A stretch of DNA of 64,000 bases from JBPYCR01 sp051846915 (GCF_051846915.1 NZ_JBPYCR010000006.1:62001-126000), one strand, 5' to 3'. Shown: positions 36,578 through 45,200, counted from the first letter of the stretch. Translations and numbers: made by a program. The notes: generated by a model not told the origin, from the letters alone.

Positions 36578-37606
36578 TTATATAATTAACATAGCATCTC
36601 CGAAGCTGAAAAATCGATACTGTTTTTCAACTGCTTCTTTATACGCTTGTAATATTTCATTTTTTCCCGCAAACGAACTGACTAGCATTATTAGTGTCGA
36701 TTTTGGTAAATGAAAGTTTGTAACTAGTCCATCAATTGCTCGAAACGAATAAGGAGGATATATAAATATATCTGTCCAGCCGCTGGAAGCTTTCAACTTC
36801 CCATTATTGTCTCTCGCTATCGTCTCTAGTGTTCGAGTAGTGGTTGTTCCAACAGCAATAATCTTTCCACCTTGTCTTTTTGTTGCATTCAAATCATCAG
36901 CCGTTTGCTGGGATATATGATAATATTCGGCATGCATACGATGTTCTTCCACCGTATTCACACTAACCGGGCGAAACGTACCGAGGCCAACATGCAACGT
37001 TATATACTTAACTGAAACACCTTTTTTTTGGATCACTTCCAGCAACTCTTCAGTAAAATGGAGACCTGCTGTTGGGGCTGCAGCTGATCCGGTTTCCTTT
37101 GCATAAACGGTTTGATAACGTTCTTTTTCAGGCAATTGTTTTTTTATATACGGTGGAAGCGGCATTTCTCCCAATTCTTCCAGGATTTCATAAAAAATAC
37201 CATTATAATTTAATTGAAACGTACACGCCCCATGCTCTTGTTTTGCGGTGCATACCATCCGCAACTTTCCGTCACCTACAATAATTTCAGTGCCAACTTT
37301 AACACGTTTCGCTGGCTTTACAAGAGTTTCCCACCGATCTTTTTCTTGTTGATGAAGCAACAATACTTCTATATTAGCACCAGAATCTTTCTTGACACCA
37401 TAAATCCTTGCAGGGAGTACACGTGTATCATTCAGCACTAAACAATCGCCTTCATTCAAATACTCCACTACATCCGTAAAAAAACGATGTGCTGTGTTCT
37501 TTTGTTCCCTATCCAATACGAGCAGACGAGATGCAGATCGATCTTTTAAAGGGGTTTGTGCTATAAGTTGTTCAGGTAGATCAAAATTAAAATCTTCTAC
37601 ATTCAT
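36578..37606 (-). CDS. queA: S-adenosylmethionine:tRNA ribosyltransferase-isomerase
   Basis: 342 residues. Transfers and rearranges the SAM ribosyl group onto preQ1 in tRNA to give epoxyqueuosine. N-terminal FDLPEQLIAQTPLKDRSASRLL, central GSAAAPTAGLHFT (about 191-203) and C-terminal YPPYSFRAIDGLVTNFHLPKSTL are family signatures. Pairs with tgt in the same transcript. Confidence 0.97.
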   Translation of the reverse strand: MNVEDFNFDLPEQLIAQTPLKDRSASRLLVLDREQKNTAHRFFTDVVEYLNEGDCLVLNDTRVLPARIYGVKKDSGANIEVLLLHQQEKDRWETLVKPAKRVKVGTEIIVGDGKLRMVCTAKQEHGACTFQLNYNGIFYEILEELGEMPLPPYIKKQLPEKERYQTVYAKETGSAAAPTAGLHFTEELLEVIQKKGVSVKYITLHVGLGTFRPVSVNTVEEHRMHAEYYHISQQTADDLNATKRQGGKIIAVGTTTTRTLETIARDNNGKLKASSGWTDIFIYPPYSFRAIDGLVTNFHLPKSTLIMLVSSFAGKNEILQAYKEAVEKQYRFFSFGDAMLII

Positions 37607-37629
37607 TTGTATATTCTCCCAGATAGTTA

Positions 37630-37827
37630 TTAACGAAATTTACTTAAAATAAACAAGATGAGCGAAAGAACGACACTGATAACGATAGAAGTCATGATAG
37701 GGAAATGAAAAGAAACGTTGCCTTTTTTAAAGCTGATATCTCCCGGCAGTTTGCCTATAAATGTCCAAATGATACCAATAAGTAAAAAAACTATTCCGAG
37801 CAAAATAAACAGCTTGCCCGCATTCAT
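37630..37827 (-). CDS. DUF2905 small membrane protein
   Basis: 65 residues with two membrane helices (about 5-24 and 44-63) around a short loop GKLPGDISFKKGNVSFHFP, the DUF2905 signature. Function unknown. Its start overlaps the end of ruvB by 4 bases, so the two are translationally coupled. Confidence 0.88.
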   Translation of the reverse strand: MNAGKLFILLGIVFLLIGIIWTFIGKLPGDISFKKGNVSFHFPIMTSIVISVVLSLILFILSKFR

Positions 37828-38828
37828 TCCTTATCATTCACTTTCAATCCAAAATGTGCATATGCTTTTTCCGTCACAAGTCTGCCCCTTGGGGTTCGTT
37901 GAATGAATCCAACTTGCAACAGGTAAGGTTCATATACATCTTCTATCGTCTGTGATTCTTCGCCAATTGTAGCGGCAATCGTATCAAGACCGACTGGGCC
38001 TCCGCTAAATCCTTCTATAATGCCTTTTAATAATTTGTGATCAATATGATCCAGTCCAGCATCATCTACTTGAAGCATGTGTAAAGCTGTATCTGTAGTA
38101 GGCAAACTAATTTCCCGTTCACCTTTCACTTGTGAAATATCCCGAATTCTTTTGAAAAGCCGATTGGCGATCCTTGGTGTTCCTCTCGCCCGTCGTGCCA
38201 CTTCCGCAGCAGCCTCTTTTGTTATGGTTGTGTCAAAAATTTCTGCCGTTCGTTCAATAATAGCACACAAATCCTTCGCTTCATAAAATTCCAGACGGCT
38301 CAATACACCAAACCTGTCCCGAAGCGGTGCTGACAAAAGACCTGCTCTTGTTGTTGCTCCAACCAGAGTAAATGGCGGAAGATCTATTCTTACAGAACGG
38401 GCACTTGGTCCAGTTCCAATAACAATATCCAGAAAGAAATCTTCCATTGCTGGATAAAGTACTTCTTCAACAGAATGGGGCAAGCGGTGAATCTCATCGA
38501 TAAATAACACATCACCCGGTTCAAGTGAAGATAGAATTGCTGCCAAATCCCCCGCTCGCTCGATAGCTGGGCCGGAAGTGGAGCGAAATTGTACGTCCAT
38601 CTCGTTGGCAATGATTGCCGCTAATGTTGTTTTCCCCAACCCCGGCGGTCCATATAATAAGACATGATCAAGAGGTTCATTACGCATTTTTGCAGCTTGG
38701 ATAAAGATACTCAAGTTCTCTTTCACTTTATTCTGACCAATATATTGATTTAAAAACGAAGGGCGCAAGCTTAATTCAACAGATGCATCGTCACCTGTCT
38801 CCTCACCGGTAATGATTCGGTCTTCCAT
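37824..38828 (-). CDS. ruvB: Holliday junction branch-migration helicase RuvB
   Basis: 334 residues. AAA+ motor: Walker A LLYGPPGLGKTTLAA (about 58-72), Walker B VLFIDEIHRL (about 107-116), sensor 1 LVGATTRAGLLSAPLRDRFG, and a C-terminal winged helix with IQRTPRGRLVTEKAY. Works on junctions with RuvA, encoded 18 bases upstream. Confidence 0.98.
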   Translation of the reverse strand: MEDRIITGEETGDDASVELSLRPSFLNQYIGQNKVKENLSIFIQAAKMRNEPLDHVLLYGPPGLGKTTLAAIIANEMDVQFRSTSGPAIERAGDLAAILSSLEPGDVLFIDEIHRLPHSVEEVLYPAMEDFFLDIVIGTGPSARSVRIDLPPFTLVGATTRAGLLSAPLRDRFGVLSRLEFYEAKDLCAIIERTAEIFDTTITKEAAAEVARRARGTPRIANRLFKRIRDISQVKGEREISLPTTDTALHMLQVDDAGLDHIDHKLLKGIIEGFSGGPVGLDTIAATIGEESQTIEDVYEPYLLQVGFIQRTPRGRLVTEKAYAHFGLKVNDKE

Positions 38829-38846
38829 TGGATTCGCCCCCTTTTA

Positions 38847-39452
38847 TCAGTTTTTCATTAATAATGCTAAAGCATTTCGAATGATTTCGTCGGTACTTCC
38901 CTGAGGTGTCTTTATCAGCTGGGATTTAACCCCACCAATCTCACGTTCTGAATATCCTAATGCCTTTAATGCCGCAAATGCTTCCTCGAGCTTATCAGTA
39001 GCTCTTGTATTTGCTTCTTTATCTTCTACAGGAATGTTGGCCACTCGAAGGAGTCCGGTTAGTTTCCCCTTCAGGTCAAGTATAATTTGTCTCGCTGTCT
39101 TTTTCCCCACACCTGGGAATTTCGTTAAGTATTTGTCGTCTTCCTGCTCGATCGCCTGAATAAATTCATCCACGTCCACACTGCCGAGAATGGCTATTCC
39201 ACTTTTTGGTCCAATACCGGATACAGAAATAAGCTTTACAAATAAAAACTTTTCATCTTCTGTTTCAAATCCATATAAATGTTGAGCATCTTCTCTGACA
39301 TGATGATAAGTATAAATAAGTATTTCTTTATTCAGCAACGGCTGAAAGACATAAGGATCAGCACATAGGATTTCATAACCAACTCCGTTAACATCGACCG
39401 TTATTGTTTCCTCATAAATGAACGTCAATGTCCCTCTAATATAAGCAATCAT
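38847..39452 (-). CDS. ruvA: Holliday junction-binding protein RuvA
   Basis: 201 residues. N-terminal OB-fold (MIAYIRGTLTFI), two helix-hairpin-helix motifs (LISVSGIGPKSGIAIL and LTKFPGVGKKTARQII) and a C-terminal UBA-like domain that touches RuvB (EEAFAALKALGYSEREI). The ATG at 39452 is used because it matches the family start and has an AAAGGGG site; the longer reading adds 18 residues. Confidence 0.97.
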   Translation of the reverse strand: MIAYIRGTLTFIYEETITVDVNGVGYEILCADPYVFQPLLNKEILIYTYHHVREDAQHLYGFETEDEKFLFVKLISVSGIGPKSGIAILGSVDVDEFIQAIEQEDDKYLTKFPGVGKKTARQIILDLKGKLTGLLRVANIPVEDKEANTRATDKLEEAFAALKALGYSEREIGGVKSQLIKTPQGSTDEIIRNALALLMKN

Positions 39453-39552
39453 TCCCCAATCCCCTTTATGAACTTTGAACGCTTCCTCTATGTTAGAATG
39501 CTGCAAAACCGATTTTTAGTCCGGTAAAAAGATTTGAAAGCTGTAATTCACT

Positions 39553-40281
39553 CTACTGAGTCATTTCCCAATTATGATGTACATCCTGAACATCTTCGGA
39601 ATCTTCCAGCATATCAATTAACTGAAGCATTTTTCCTTGTTCTTCTTCTCTGATTTGGCTATACGTTTGTGGAATTAATGTAACTTCTGTCTCTTCAATT
39701 ATATATCCTGCTTCCCGCAATTGGTCGGCTACAGCTTGTAATTCCTCCGGTAAAGTATATATTTCATATAAGCCATCTGATGCTTCAATATCCTCTGCAC
39801 CAGCTTCAATCGCGGCTAAAGTAATTTCTTCTTCATTTACACTTTTATCTGTATTTAAAATAACAATATAACCTTTCCTATCAAACATGAAAGAAACACA
39901 ACCTGTTTCTCCAAGATTACCGTTATTTTTTGTAAATGCATGCCTTACTTCTGATGCTGTTCTGTTTCTGTTATCTGTTAAAACATGAACAATAATGGCA
40001 GTTCCGCCTGGACCGTATCCTTCGTAAGTAATTTCTTCGTAACTTGCTCCATCCATTGTGCCTGTTGCTTTCTTTATAGCGCGATCTATATTATCATTAG
40101 GCATATTATCCGCTTTTGCTTTATCAATCGCTAGGCGTAATGCGGGATTCGTGGTCACATCCCCTCCTTGCTTAGCGGCAGTGTAGATTGCCTTTGCGTG
40201 ACGCATAAATATTTTACCTCTTTTAGCATCTTGTGCATTCTTTCTTCTCTGTATATTGTGCCATTTGGAATGACCAGCCAC
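39553..40281 (-). CDS. yebC: YebC/PmpR family protein (TACO1-like)
   Basis: 242 residues. Begins MAGHSKWHNIQRRKNAQDAKRG with the characteristic basic start, and ends at the family length with acidic helices (MLQLIDMLEDSEDVQDVHHN). Members have been described both as DNA-binding regulators and as translation factors easing polyproline stalling. Located upstream of ruvA, as in B. subtilis yrbC. It has its own start region with an AGGAGAATG site. Confidence 0.93.
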   Translation of the reverse strand: MAGHSKWHNIQRRKNAQDAKRGKIFMRHAKAIYTAAKQGGDVTTNPALRLAIDKAKADNMPNDNIDRAIKKATGTMDGASYEEITYEGYGPGGTAIIVHVLTDNRNRTASEVRHAFTKNNGNLGETGCVSFMFDRKGYIVILNTDKSVNEEEITLAAIEAGAEDIEASDGLYEIYTLPEELQAVADQLREAGYIIEETEVTLIPQTYSQIREEEQGKMLQLIDMLEDSEDVQDVHHNWEMTQ

Positions 40282-40456
40282 TGGACATTCTCCTCTCTAG
40301 GAAATTCATGTTAAGTATACCAAAAATAGCGGCATATATTAAGTGGGAGCCTTTTCGAGCACTGTTCGTGTAGCTCTTACAATAATTAATAAAAATAATC
40401 GTAATTAATTAGAATCATCTTTTTTATTATAACATACAGTTTCTGATCAAAATGAA

Positions 40457-40480
40457 AACCCCTGCTTTGTAACAAGGGTT
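40457..40480 (-). terminator. Terminator at the end of the YhcN/YlaJ lipoprotein gene
   Basis: AACCCTTG pairs imperfectly with CAGGGGTT around TTACAAAG, followed by TTTCATTTT on the minus strand. The left arm overlaps the stop codon. Confidence 0.6.
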
Positions 40481-41021
40481 AGTCTTTAAGGCGAATATTA
40501 AAGTTGTCCTCCAAATAATGTTCTAGGTTTTCTCCGATTTCTCTTTGTTTTAATCCTGACTGTAGATTTCTCATCCGGTTCCAGTGAATATCATCTGTAT
40601 AAATTATTACTTCCTTGGCAGGGACGATTTCTTGTACATCCTGCTTTATGCTGTTTGTTATATTATCGTTCGTATAGTCCTTCAATGTAACAGAAACGAT
40701 TACGGTATCTTCGATTGTTGCTACCTGACTTTGTTTAATGTCTGTACGTTTATGCAGTTTTTGAGTAATTAATCTAGCCTCTTTTGAATTAAAAAGCTTG
40801 CTTTCATTTCCGTCCAGTGCAATACCTTTCTCATCACTTTGATAATAATCCTTATCTGCATATTCATTAATTCCGAAACGGGCGTTTTGTTCCTCTTTCG
40901 ATTCATAACGGATTAAATCCGGATTTGTTTCATTAATTTTTTGCTCAGCATCGTCGTTGCCATTTGCACAACCAGTTAATACGAACAGACCGACAGCGAA
41001 AAAAGTTATTAGTAATTTCAT
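40479..41021 (-). CDS. YhcN/YlaJ family sporulation lipoprotein (CoxA/YrbB-like)
   Basis: 180 residues. Lipoprotein signal peptide: MKLLITFF, hydrophobic core, lipobox LTGC with the lipidated cysteine at 18. The mature part carries the YhcN/YlaJ domain (about 75-175, with KEARLITQKLHKRTDIKQSQ and DTVIVSVTLKDY). Family members are found in the spore inner membrane or cortex. It lies between safA and yebC, the B. subtilis position of coxA/yrbB. ATG 41021 is preceded by AAAGGAGG. Confidence 0.85.
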   Translation of the reverse strand: MKLLITFFAVGLFVLTGCANGNDDAEQKINETNPDLIRYESKEEQNARFGINEYADKDYYQSDEKGIALDGNESKLFNSKEARLITQKLHKRTDIKQSQVATIEDTVIVSVTLKDYTNDNITNSIKQDVQEIVPAKEVIIYTDDIHWNRMRNLQSGLKQREIGENLEHYLEDNFNIRLKD

Positions 41022-41082
41022 CAACGTAAAACCTCCTTTACCCGATATTTTTTGAATAAAGGAGAATAATAATCATGTTAAT

Positions 41083-41829
41083 TTAAGGTAAAGTGCGTTT
41101 ATATTGTTTAGGGATGTTACGTTTATGTTCGGTTTGTTTATGCATTTTTTCAATAACGACCTGATCTTCTTCAGGTATCGGTTCACCTTTAAGGAAACCA
41201 TCAATATTACTGTATGTTGTACCCATTTCTTCTTCATCTGTCTGACCTTCCCATAAATCAGCACTCGGTTTTTTATTAATGACCGCTTGAGGTACACCTA
41301 AAAACGCAGCCATCTCACGTACTTCTTCTTTCGTAAAATCAACAATCGGCAGTATGTCTACACCACCGTCACCGTACTTTGTAAAATATCCAGTATACCA
41401 TTCAGAGGCATTATCTGTTCCAACGACTAAATAACGGTAATTTGTCGCAATCGTATATAGTGTTCCCATCCGAAGCCTAGCTCTTAGATTGGCATCGGCC
41501 AATTGATTCTTTTCACCATTCCATTCATTTCTGTTTTCAAGCGATTCTTTTATATTATTATACATGACCCGATGCGATTCAGTTAAATCAACCGTTATAC
41601 CTTCAATACCACTTTCAGCAATTACTTGCTGTGCATGGTCAATATCTTTTGGGTTGCTTTTAAGCGGCATTACTACTCCAAGTGAACGTTCCGGAAAAGC
41701 ACGTTTTATTAAAAAAGCAACAACAGCAGAATCTAATCCACCACTAACCCCTACGGTTAATCCATTTGCATTTGCCATTTTTGTTTGTAATTGCAACCAT
41801 TCAACTAGTTCATTTACTATTTTTTCCAC
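41083..41829 (-). CDS. nadE: NH3-dependent NAD+ synthetase
   Basis: 248 residues. The ATP pyrophosphatase P-loop is VGVSGGLDSAVVAFLI (about 26-41), and NASEWYTGYFTKYGDGGVDILPI (about 145-167) is the ammonia-channel and NaAD-binding region. It makes the last step of NAD synthesis and has no fused glutaminase domain. It sits alone between the lipoprotein gene and a repeat plus IS element; in B. subtilis a nadABC cluster lies near safA but nadE is elsewhere, so local rearrangement is likely. Confidence 0.94.
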   Translation of the reverse strand: MEKIVNELVEWLQLQTKMANANGLTVGVSGGLDSAVVAFLIKRAFPERSLGVVMPLKSNPKDIDHAQQVIAESGIEGITVDLTESHRVMYNNIKESLENRNEWNGEKNQLADANLRARLRMGTLYTIATNYRYLVVGTDNASEWYTGYFTKYGDGGVDILPIVDFTKEEVREMAAFLGVPQAVINKKPSADLWEGQTDEEEMGTTYSNIDGFLKGEPIPEEDQVVIEKMHKQTEHKRNIPKQYKRTLP

Positions 41830-41966
41830 TGCTGAATCGCTCCCTTTAAAAATAGTTCATCTTCGTTTATTTTATCATGGTACGATATTTTATCAAAAAA
41901 AAAGACTAAGAAAAGCGCAAACGCCCCACTTAGAAACGTAGCGACTGCGCCAGCTCAAAGCTGGTG

Positions 41967-42005
41967 GTTCGATGTTGCCACGCAAAGTGGCGGTTTTAAT
42001 CGAAC
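41967..42005. repeat. Covarying hairpin motif, copy 1
   Basis: Outer arms GTTCGAT / ATCGAAC, inner stem GCCAC / GTGGC with loop GCAAA, and an asymmetric internal loop of GTT on the left and GGTTTTA on the right. Copies 2 and 3 keep the internal loop and change both helices. Confidence 0.75.
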
Positions 42006-42054
42006 ATTCCAAACCTTCCTAGATAAAGGAATCATGCCCCTGCAAAAGGGGTAT

Positions 42055-42089
42055 GCCAACGTTGCCCGCAAAGGGCGTATTTAGTTGGC
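42055..42089. repeat. Covarying hairpin motif, copy 2
   Basis: Outer arms GCCAAC / GTTGGC, inner stem GCCC / GGGC with loop GCAAA, internal loop GTT opposite GTATTTA. Fully paired with sequences unrelated to copy 1 in the outer arms. Confidence 0.75.
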
Positions 42090-42391
42090 CCTCCTTTACC
42101 TGTGCGAATCGATGATAACTTTCACCCAAGGGCATAAGGGCGACTAAGCCTCTGTCTAAAGCCAATCGGCAAGTCTTCTTTATCGTAAGGCGCTGCGGGA
42201 AGTCGCCTAGTTTCTGGGCTAGCAGGCTTAGAACGCCACGTCTTGTGGCGTCGCCTGGGACTGCGCGTAAATGCTCGCCCCACCGAAAAGATTTGCACTA
42301 GAACTTCCTGTACGTCGAAGCTAGACAGCTATGCGCAAAAATTTATACTTTTGTATGAAAACACTTCCTACAAAAGGCAATTCTAAACTTG

Positions 42392-42421
42392 GCCCTTCAT
42401 TATTATATTTTTTTGAAGGGC
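42392..42421. terminator. Hairpin downstream of the IS110 transposase
   Basis: GCCCTTCA pairs with TGAAGGGC around an AT-rich loop, 26 bases past the transposase stop. There is no clear T-run beyond the stem on either strand, so it could be a weak terminator or part of the right end of the insertion sequence. Confidence 0.4.
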
Positions 42422-42447
42422 TTAAATAAACAATCATACAATATTTA

Positions 42448-43683
42448 TTAAGCAGTTTGTTGATCTGATGATGAGATACTGTACCCTTTCCTCTTTAAAT
42501 ACTCAATCATTTTTAATTCTTTATTTTTATGGTGCTGTTGTACATAATTTGGTCCCAGTTCATGATAAGGTTCTCCTGTCTTTAAAATATTGAAAGCAAT
42601 CGTTATAAGCAAATGAGCCGAAGCCATATTTGCTTTTTTCTTTCCTTGTCGTTTTGCTATTCTTTTTCGATGTGCGGTTATTCGATTATGCTGTCTCGAT
42701 GTTCCTAATACACATTCTATTGCCGTGGTTTTTAACGCCTTATTTCCTTTTGGCACTTTCGTGTTCTTTTTTTTTCCGGCACTTTCATTATTCCCTGGAC
42801 TTACACCTACCCACGACGCAGCACGTTTGGGACAATTATCGAAGACGGACATATCAACACCCATCTCGGCAACAAATACAGCGGCTGAATCCTTGTTTAC
42901 ACCAGGAATGGTATCAAGATTCTCTACTTCTTTCCGATAGGGTTCTAAACATTGGTCGATTTGTTCTTCCAAGTTTCTCAATGTTTTCTCCAGGTATATC
43001 ATGTGTTCCCAATGATAGCGAAGCATATCCCGATGATGACGGCGAATTCGACCATTGATGGATTCCGCTATGTCTGTTAGACTGGCCTTTACACGCTTAT
43101 GCACCATTTTTTGAAGTTCCTTCACTTCGATTTTTTCACCATTTATAATGGCCTCTAATATTTTACGCCCCGATTTACCAAAAATATTAGATAGAACGGA
43201 AGTAAGTTTGATGTTGGCATCCTGAAGAATTTTATGGATACGATTCTGTTCAGCTGTACGGTTATTAACCAGCTTTTTGCGGTAACGGGTAAGGTCCCGT
43301 AAATCCCGAATATCTTCTGGTGGGACAAAGCTGCCTTCAATGAGCCCGCTTCGTAATAGTTTGGCTAACCACTCAGCATCTTTAACATCCGTTTTCCTCC
43401 CCGGGACATTTTTTACGTGTTTGGCATTGGCAAGCACAGGCCGAAAGTGATTTTCGAGAATATTCCACACCGGTTTCCAATAAACACCCGTACTTTCCAT
43501 CACGACATCCGTTACTTTCATCGATGTCAACCAATCATTTAGTTTTAATAAACCTTTTGTGGATGTTGAAAAAGATTCGATGGACTTTTTTGGTCGTTTG
43601 TCTAAGGGACCATATAAGACACAAGCGACCACTGTTTCCTGGTGCACATCCAAACCTGCACATCTTTCAATCATTGCTTCCAC
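42448..43683 (-). CDS. IS110-family transposase
   Basis: 411 residues. The N-terminal RuvC-like DEDD domain has AGLDVHQETVVACVL, VVMESTGVYWKPVWNIL and GRKTDVKDAEWLAKLL. A coiled-coil linker follows (about 200-245). The C-terminal Tnp domain has LDTIPGVNKDSAAVFVAEMG, with the expected serine region at AASWVGVSPGNNESAGKKK (about 290-310). No frameshift or internal stop, so it may be active. Starts at GTG 43683 with a GAGGTGA site 7 bases away. IS110 elements are guided by a bridge RNA encoded beside the transposase. Confidence 0.93.
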   Translation of the reverse strand: MEAMIERCAGLDVHQETVVACVLYGPLDKRPKKSIESFSTSTKGLLKLNDWLTSMKVTDVVMESTGVYWKPVWNILENHFRPVLANAKHVKNVPGRKTDVKDAEWLAKLLRSGLIEGSFVPPEDIRDLRDLTRYRKKLVNNRTAEQNRIHKILQDANIKLTSVLSNIFGKSGRKILEAIINGEKIEVKELQKMVHKRVKASLTDIAESINGRIRRHHRDMLRYHWEHMIYLEKTLRNLEEQIDQCLEPYRKEVENLDTIPGVNKDSAAVFVAEMGVDMSVFDNCPKRAASWVGVSPGNNESAGKKKNTKVPKGNKALKTTAIECVLGTSRQHNRITAHRKRIAKRQGKKKANMASAHLLITIAFNILKTGEPYHELGPNYVQQHHKNKELKMIEYLKRKGYSISSSDQQTA

Positions 43684-43980
43684 GGGAGAATCACCTCATC
43701 ATCAAATTAACAATACAAATGACAGTAGTTTTCTTGCAAAACTTTTGTATACGTGATCAAGTCACAATAGATGGTGCTTCTATACTGCCACAACCAGTTT
43801 CTTACGCGGGGTAATCCCTTTTGAGGATCCACCATTGTATTTTCGATCTGGTCGTATTGTTATTAACTGTATTGCCATAAATAATAAAGGTATACTCCCA
43901 ATCAAGATTAACAATTCATTTTCATGATAGATGGTGGCTCGCTCAAGGCGAGCCATGGTGGTTTCTTACCTTTAAAAAAA
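43684..43980. mobile_element. IS110 left non-coding end, candidate bridge-RNA region
   Basis: About 290 bases upstream of the transposase without a reading frame; IS110-group elements encode their bridge RNA here. Two short strings occur twice in the same order: ATAGATGGTG (43767-43776, 43927-43936) and GTTTCTTAC (43797-43805, 43961-43969). The second pair brackets a seven-base-pair GC hairpin (43936-43954). I see no terminal inverted repeats and cannot place the element's boundary, so the assignment is inference from family knowledge. Confidence 0.45.
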
Positions 43981-44006
43981 GAAAAGAGACAAATAACGTC
44001 TCTTTT
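43974..44006 (-). terminator. Terminator after safA
   Basis: AAAAGAGAC pairs with GTCTCTTTT around AAATAAC, followed by seven T on the minus strand. Confidence 0.8.
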
Positions 44007-44019
44007 ACTCTTTATCCTC

Positions 44020-44991
44020 TTATAAATCATCCGGTTGATTTATGCTGCTATAAAAATTTGGTGGCGTTGGATTGGTTCGGTATTGCTGATTATAGGATGG
44101 ATATGACTCCATTTGTTTATTTTCCATATTCATCGCATTCGGGTTTCCCATCGGTTGATTGATGTTCGTCACATTCGGGTATCCCATTGGATAATTTCCT
44201 ATGTTCGACATATTTGGATTTTCCATTGAATGATTGCCCATGTTCATCATATTCATGTAGTCCATTGAATGATTATGCTGCATGTTTTGTTGCGGTATTT
44301 CTGCGACTCCCATTTCATTCATTTGTCCGGGCATATCCATTGCCGGGTACAAATTGGCACCAGGATGCATCCCGCTTGCCCCTTGCATCATTTGAGGCCC
44401 TGGCATTGGGTAAGGTTCGGAGCAGTTCCCGCCCATATGTTGTCCCGGAGCATGCAAGGGCATCATGTGCATTTGATTAAAATGCATTGGTTTACAACAA
44501 CATGGATGAATCATATGACAGCACATCGGCTGCATTGGCATCGGTTGGTGGTAAGCCGGCACTTGTTCCTTCTGTGGAGATGAATATTGCTCCTTTTCCT
44601 GGTTCATTTGCATTTGATCGTTCATCGTTTCCTCTTTTTTTGGTTCTTCTGGATAATTAAAGGTCATGTGCTGGTGGACGTTCTGCTCCATAGTGGACAT
44701 CGGCTGCATTGGAAGAGTAGGCTTTACTTCTTTTGGTTTTGCATTGTCGTCTTCTTTAATGAATGGCTTTGGTTTCATTTCCATTTTCTTTTCTTCTTTT
44801 TTGACCGGTGCTTTCCCCATTTCTTTTTTCACTTGCTTTGTAGAACTCGGTATTTTTATTTTCATACCAGGCATAATCATATCCGGGCTTGATATATGAC
44901 TATTCGTCTGTTTTAACTCTTCAAAATCAACCCCGTATTCCTTTGAAATTTCCCACAATGTATCACCCTTTTGCACAATGTGTATCTTCAA
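44020..44991 (-). CDS. safA: Spore coat assembly protein SafA (LysM domain)
   Basis: 323 residues. One N-terminal LysM domain (about 1-50: IHIVQKGDTLWEISKEYGVDFEELKQTN) that targets the spore cortex, then a Lys/Glu/Pro linker and a long low-complexity region rich in Met, Pro, Asn, His and Gln. SafA organises the inner coat. Translation probably starts at TTG 44991, 10 bases after an AAAGGAG site; an earlier TTG overlaps that site. The tail includes repeated units such as NMGNHSMENPNM. Between yebC/lipoprotein genes and pheA, as in B. subtilis. Confidence 0.9.
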   Translation of the reverse strand: MKIHIVQKGDTLWEISKEYGVDFEELKQTNSHISSPDMIMPGMKIKIPSSTKQVKKEMGKAPVKKEEKKMEMKPKPFIKEDDNAKPKEVKPTLPMQPMSTMEQNVHQHMTFNYPEEPKKEETMNDQMQMNQEKEQYSSPQKEQVPAYHQPMPMQPMCCHMIHPCCCKPMHFNQMHMMPLHAPGQHMGGNCSEPYPMPGPQMMQGASGMHPGANLYPAMDMPGQMNEMGVAEIPQQNMQHNHSMDYMNMMNMGNHSMENPNMSNIGNYPMGYPNVTNINQPMGNPNAMNMENKQMESYPSYNQQYRTNPTPPNFYSSINQPDDL

Positions 44992-45200
44992 ACGGATCAA
45001 TCTCCTTTCTATCGTTTAAGAAACTAGGCTAATACTCTATATCAACATATGCATTCATTTTGCAAAAGTTGAAAAAAATAGTTGAAAACTTTATAAATGA
45101 ATTCATTTTAAAATATTAGCAGTACGGATAGTACAATTATAAACATAAAATTTATATTGACTGAGTGGAGCTCCAACCTTGTTTCAGAGCATTTAAGAAT

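Larger units (their letters stand above)
41909..42352. repeat. Dispersed repeat R3, copy c, with inserted hairpin modules
   Basis: The ordered blocks of copy a are present (AGAAAAGCGCAAACGCCC, TAGAAACGTAGCGACTG, GATAAAGGAATCA, CGAATCGATGATAACTT, AAGGCGCTGCGGGAAGTCGC, AAGCTAGACAGCTATGCG). Between them are extra modules: two hairpins of the motif at 41967, simple hairpins (CCAGCTCAAAGCTGG; CCCCTGCAAAAGGGG; GCCACGTCTTGTGGC) and blocks shared with R1 and R2. Non-coding. Confidence 0.8.

Noticed and set aside
41909..42352. Possible CRISPR array, because several hairpins follow one another
   Set aside because: Spacing is irregular, the repeated units differ in sequence and there are no uniform spacers or cas genes.
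42630..43058. 142-codon frame opposite the transposase
   Set aside because: Antisense shadow of a conserved protein-coding gene, no independent support.
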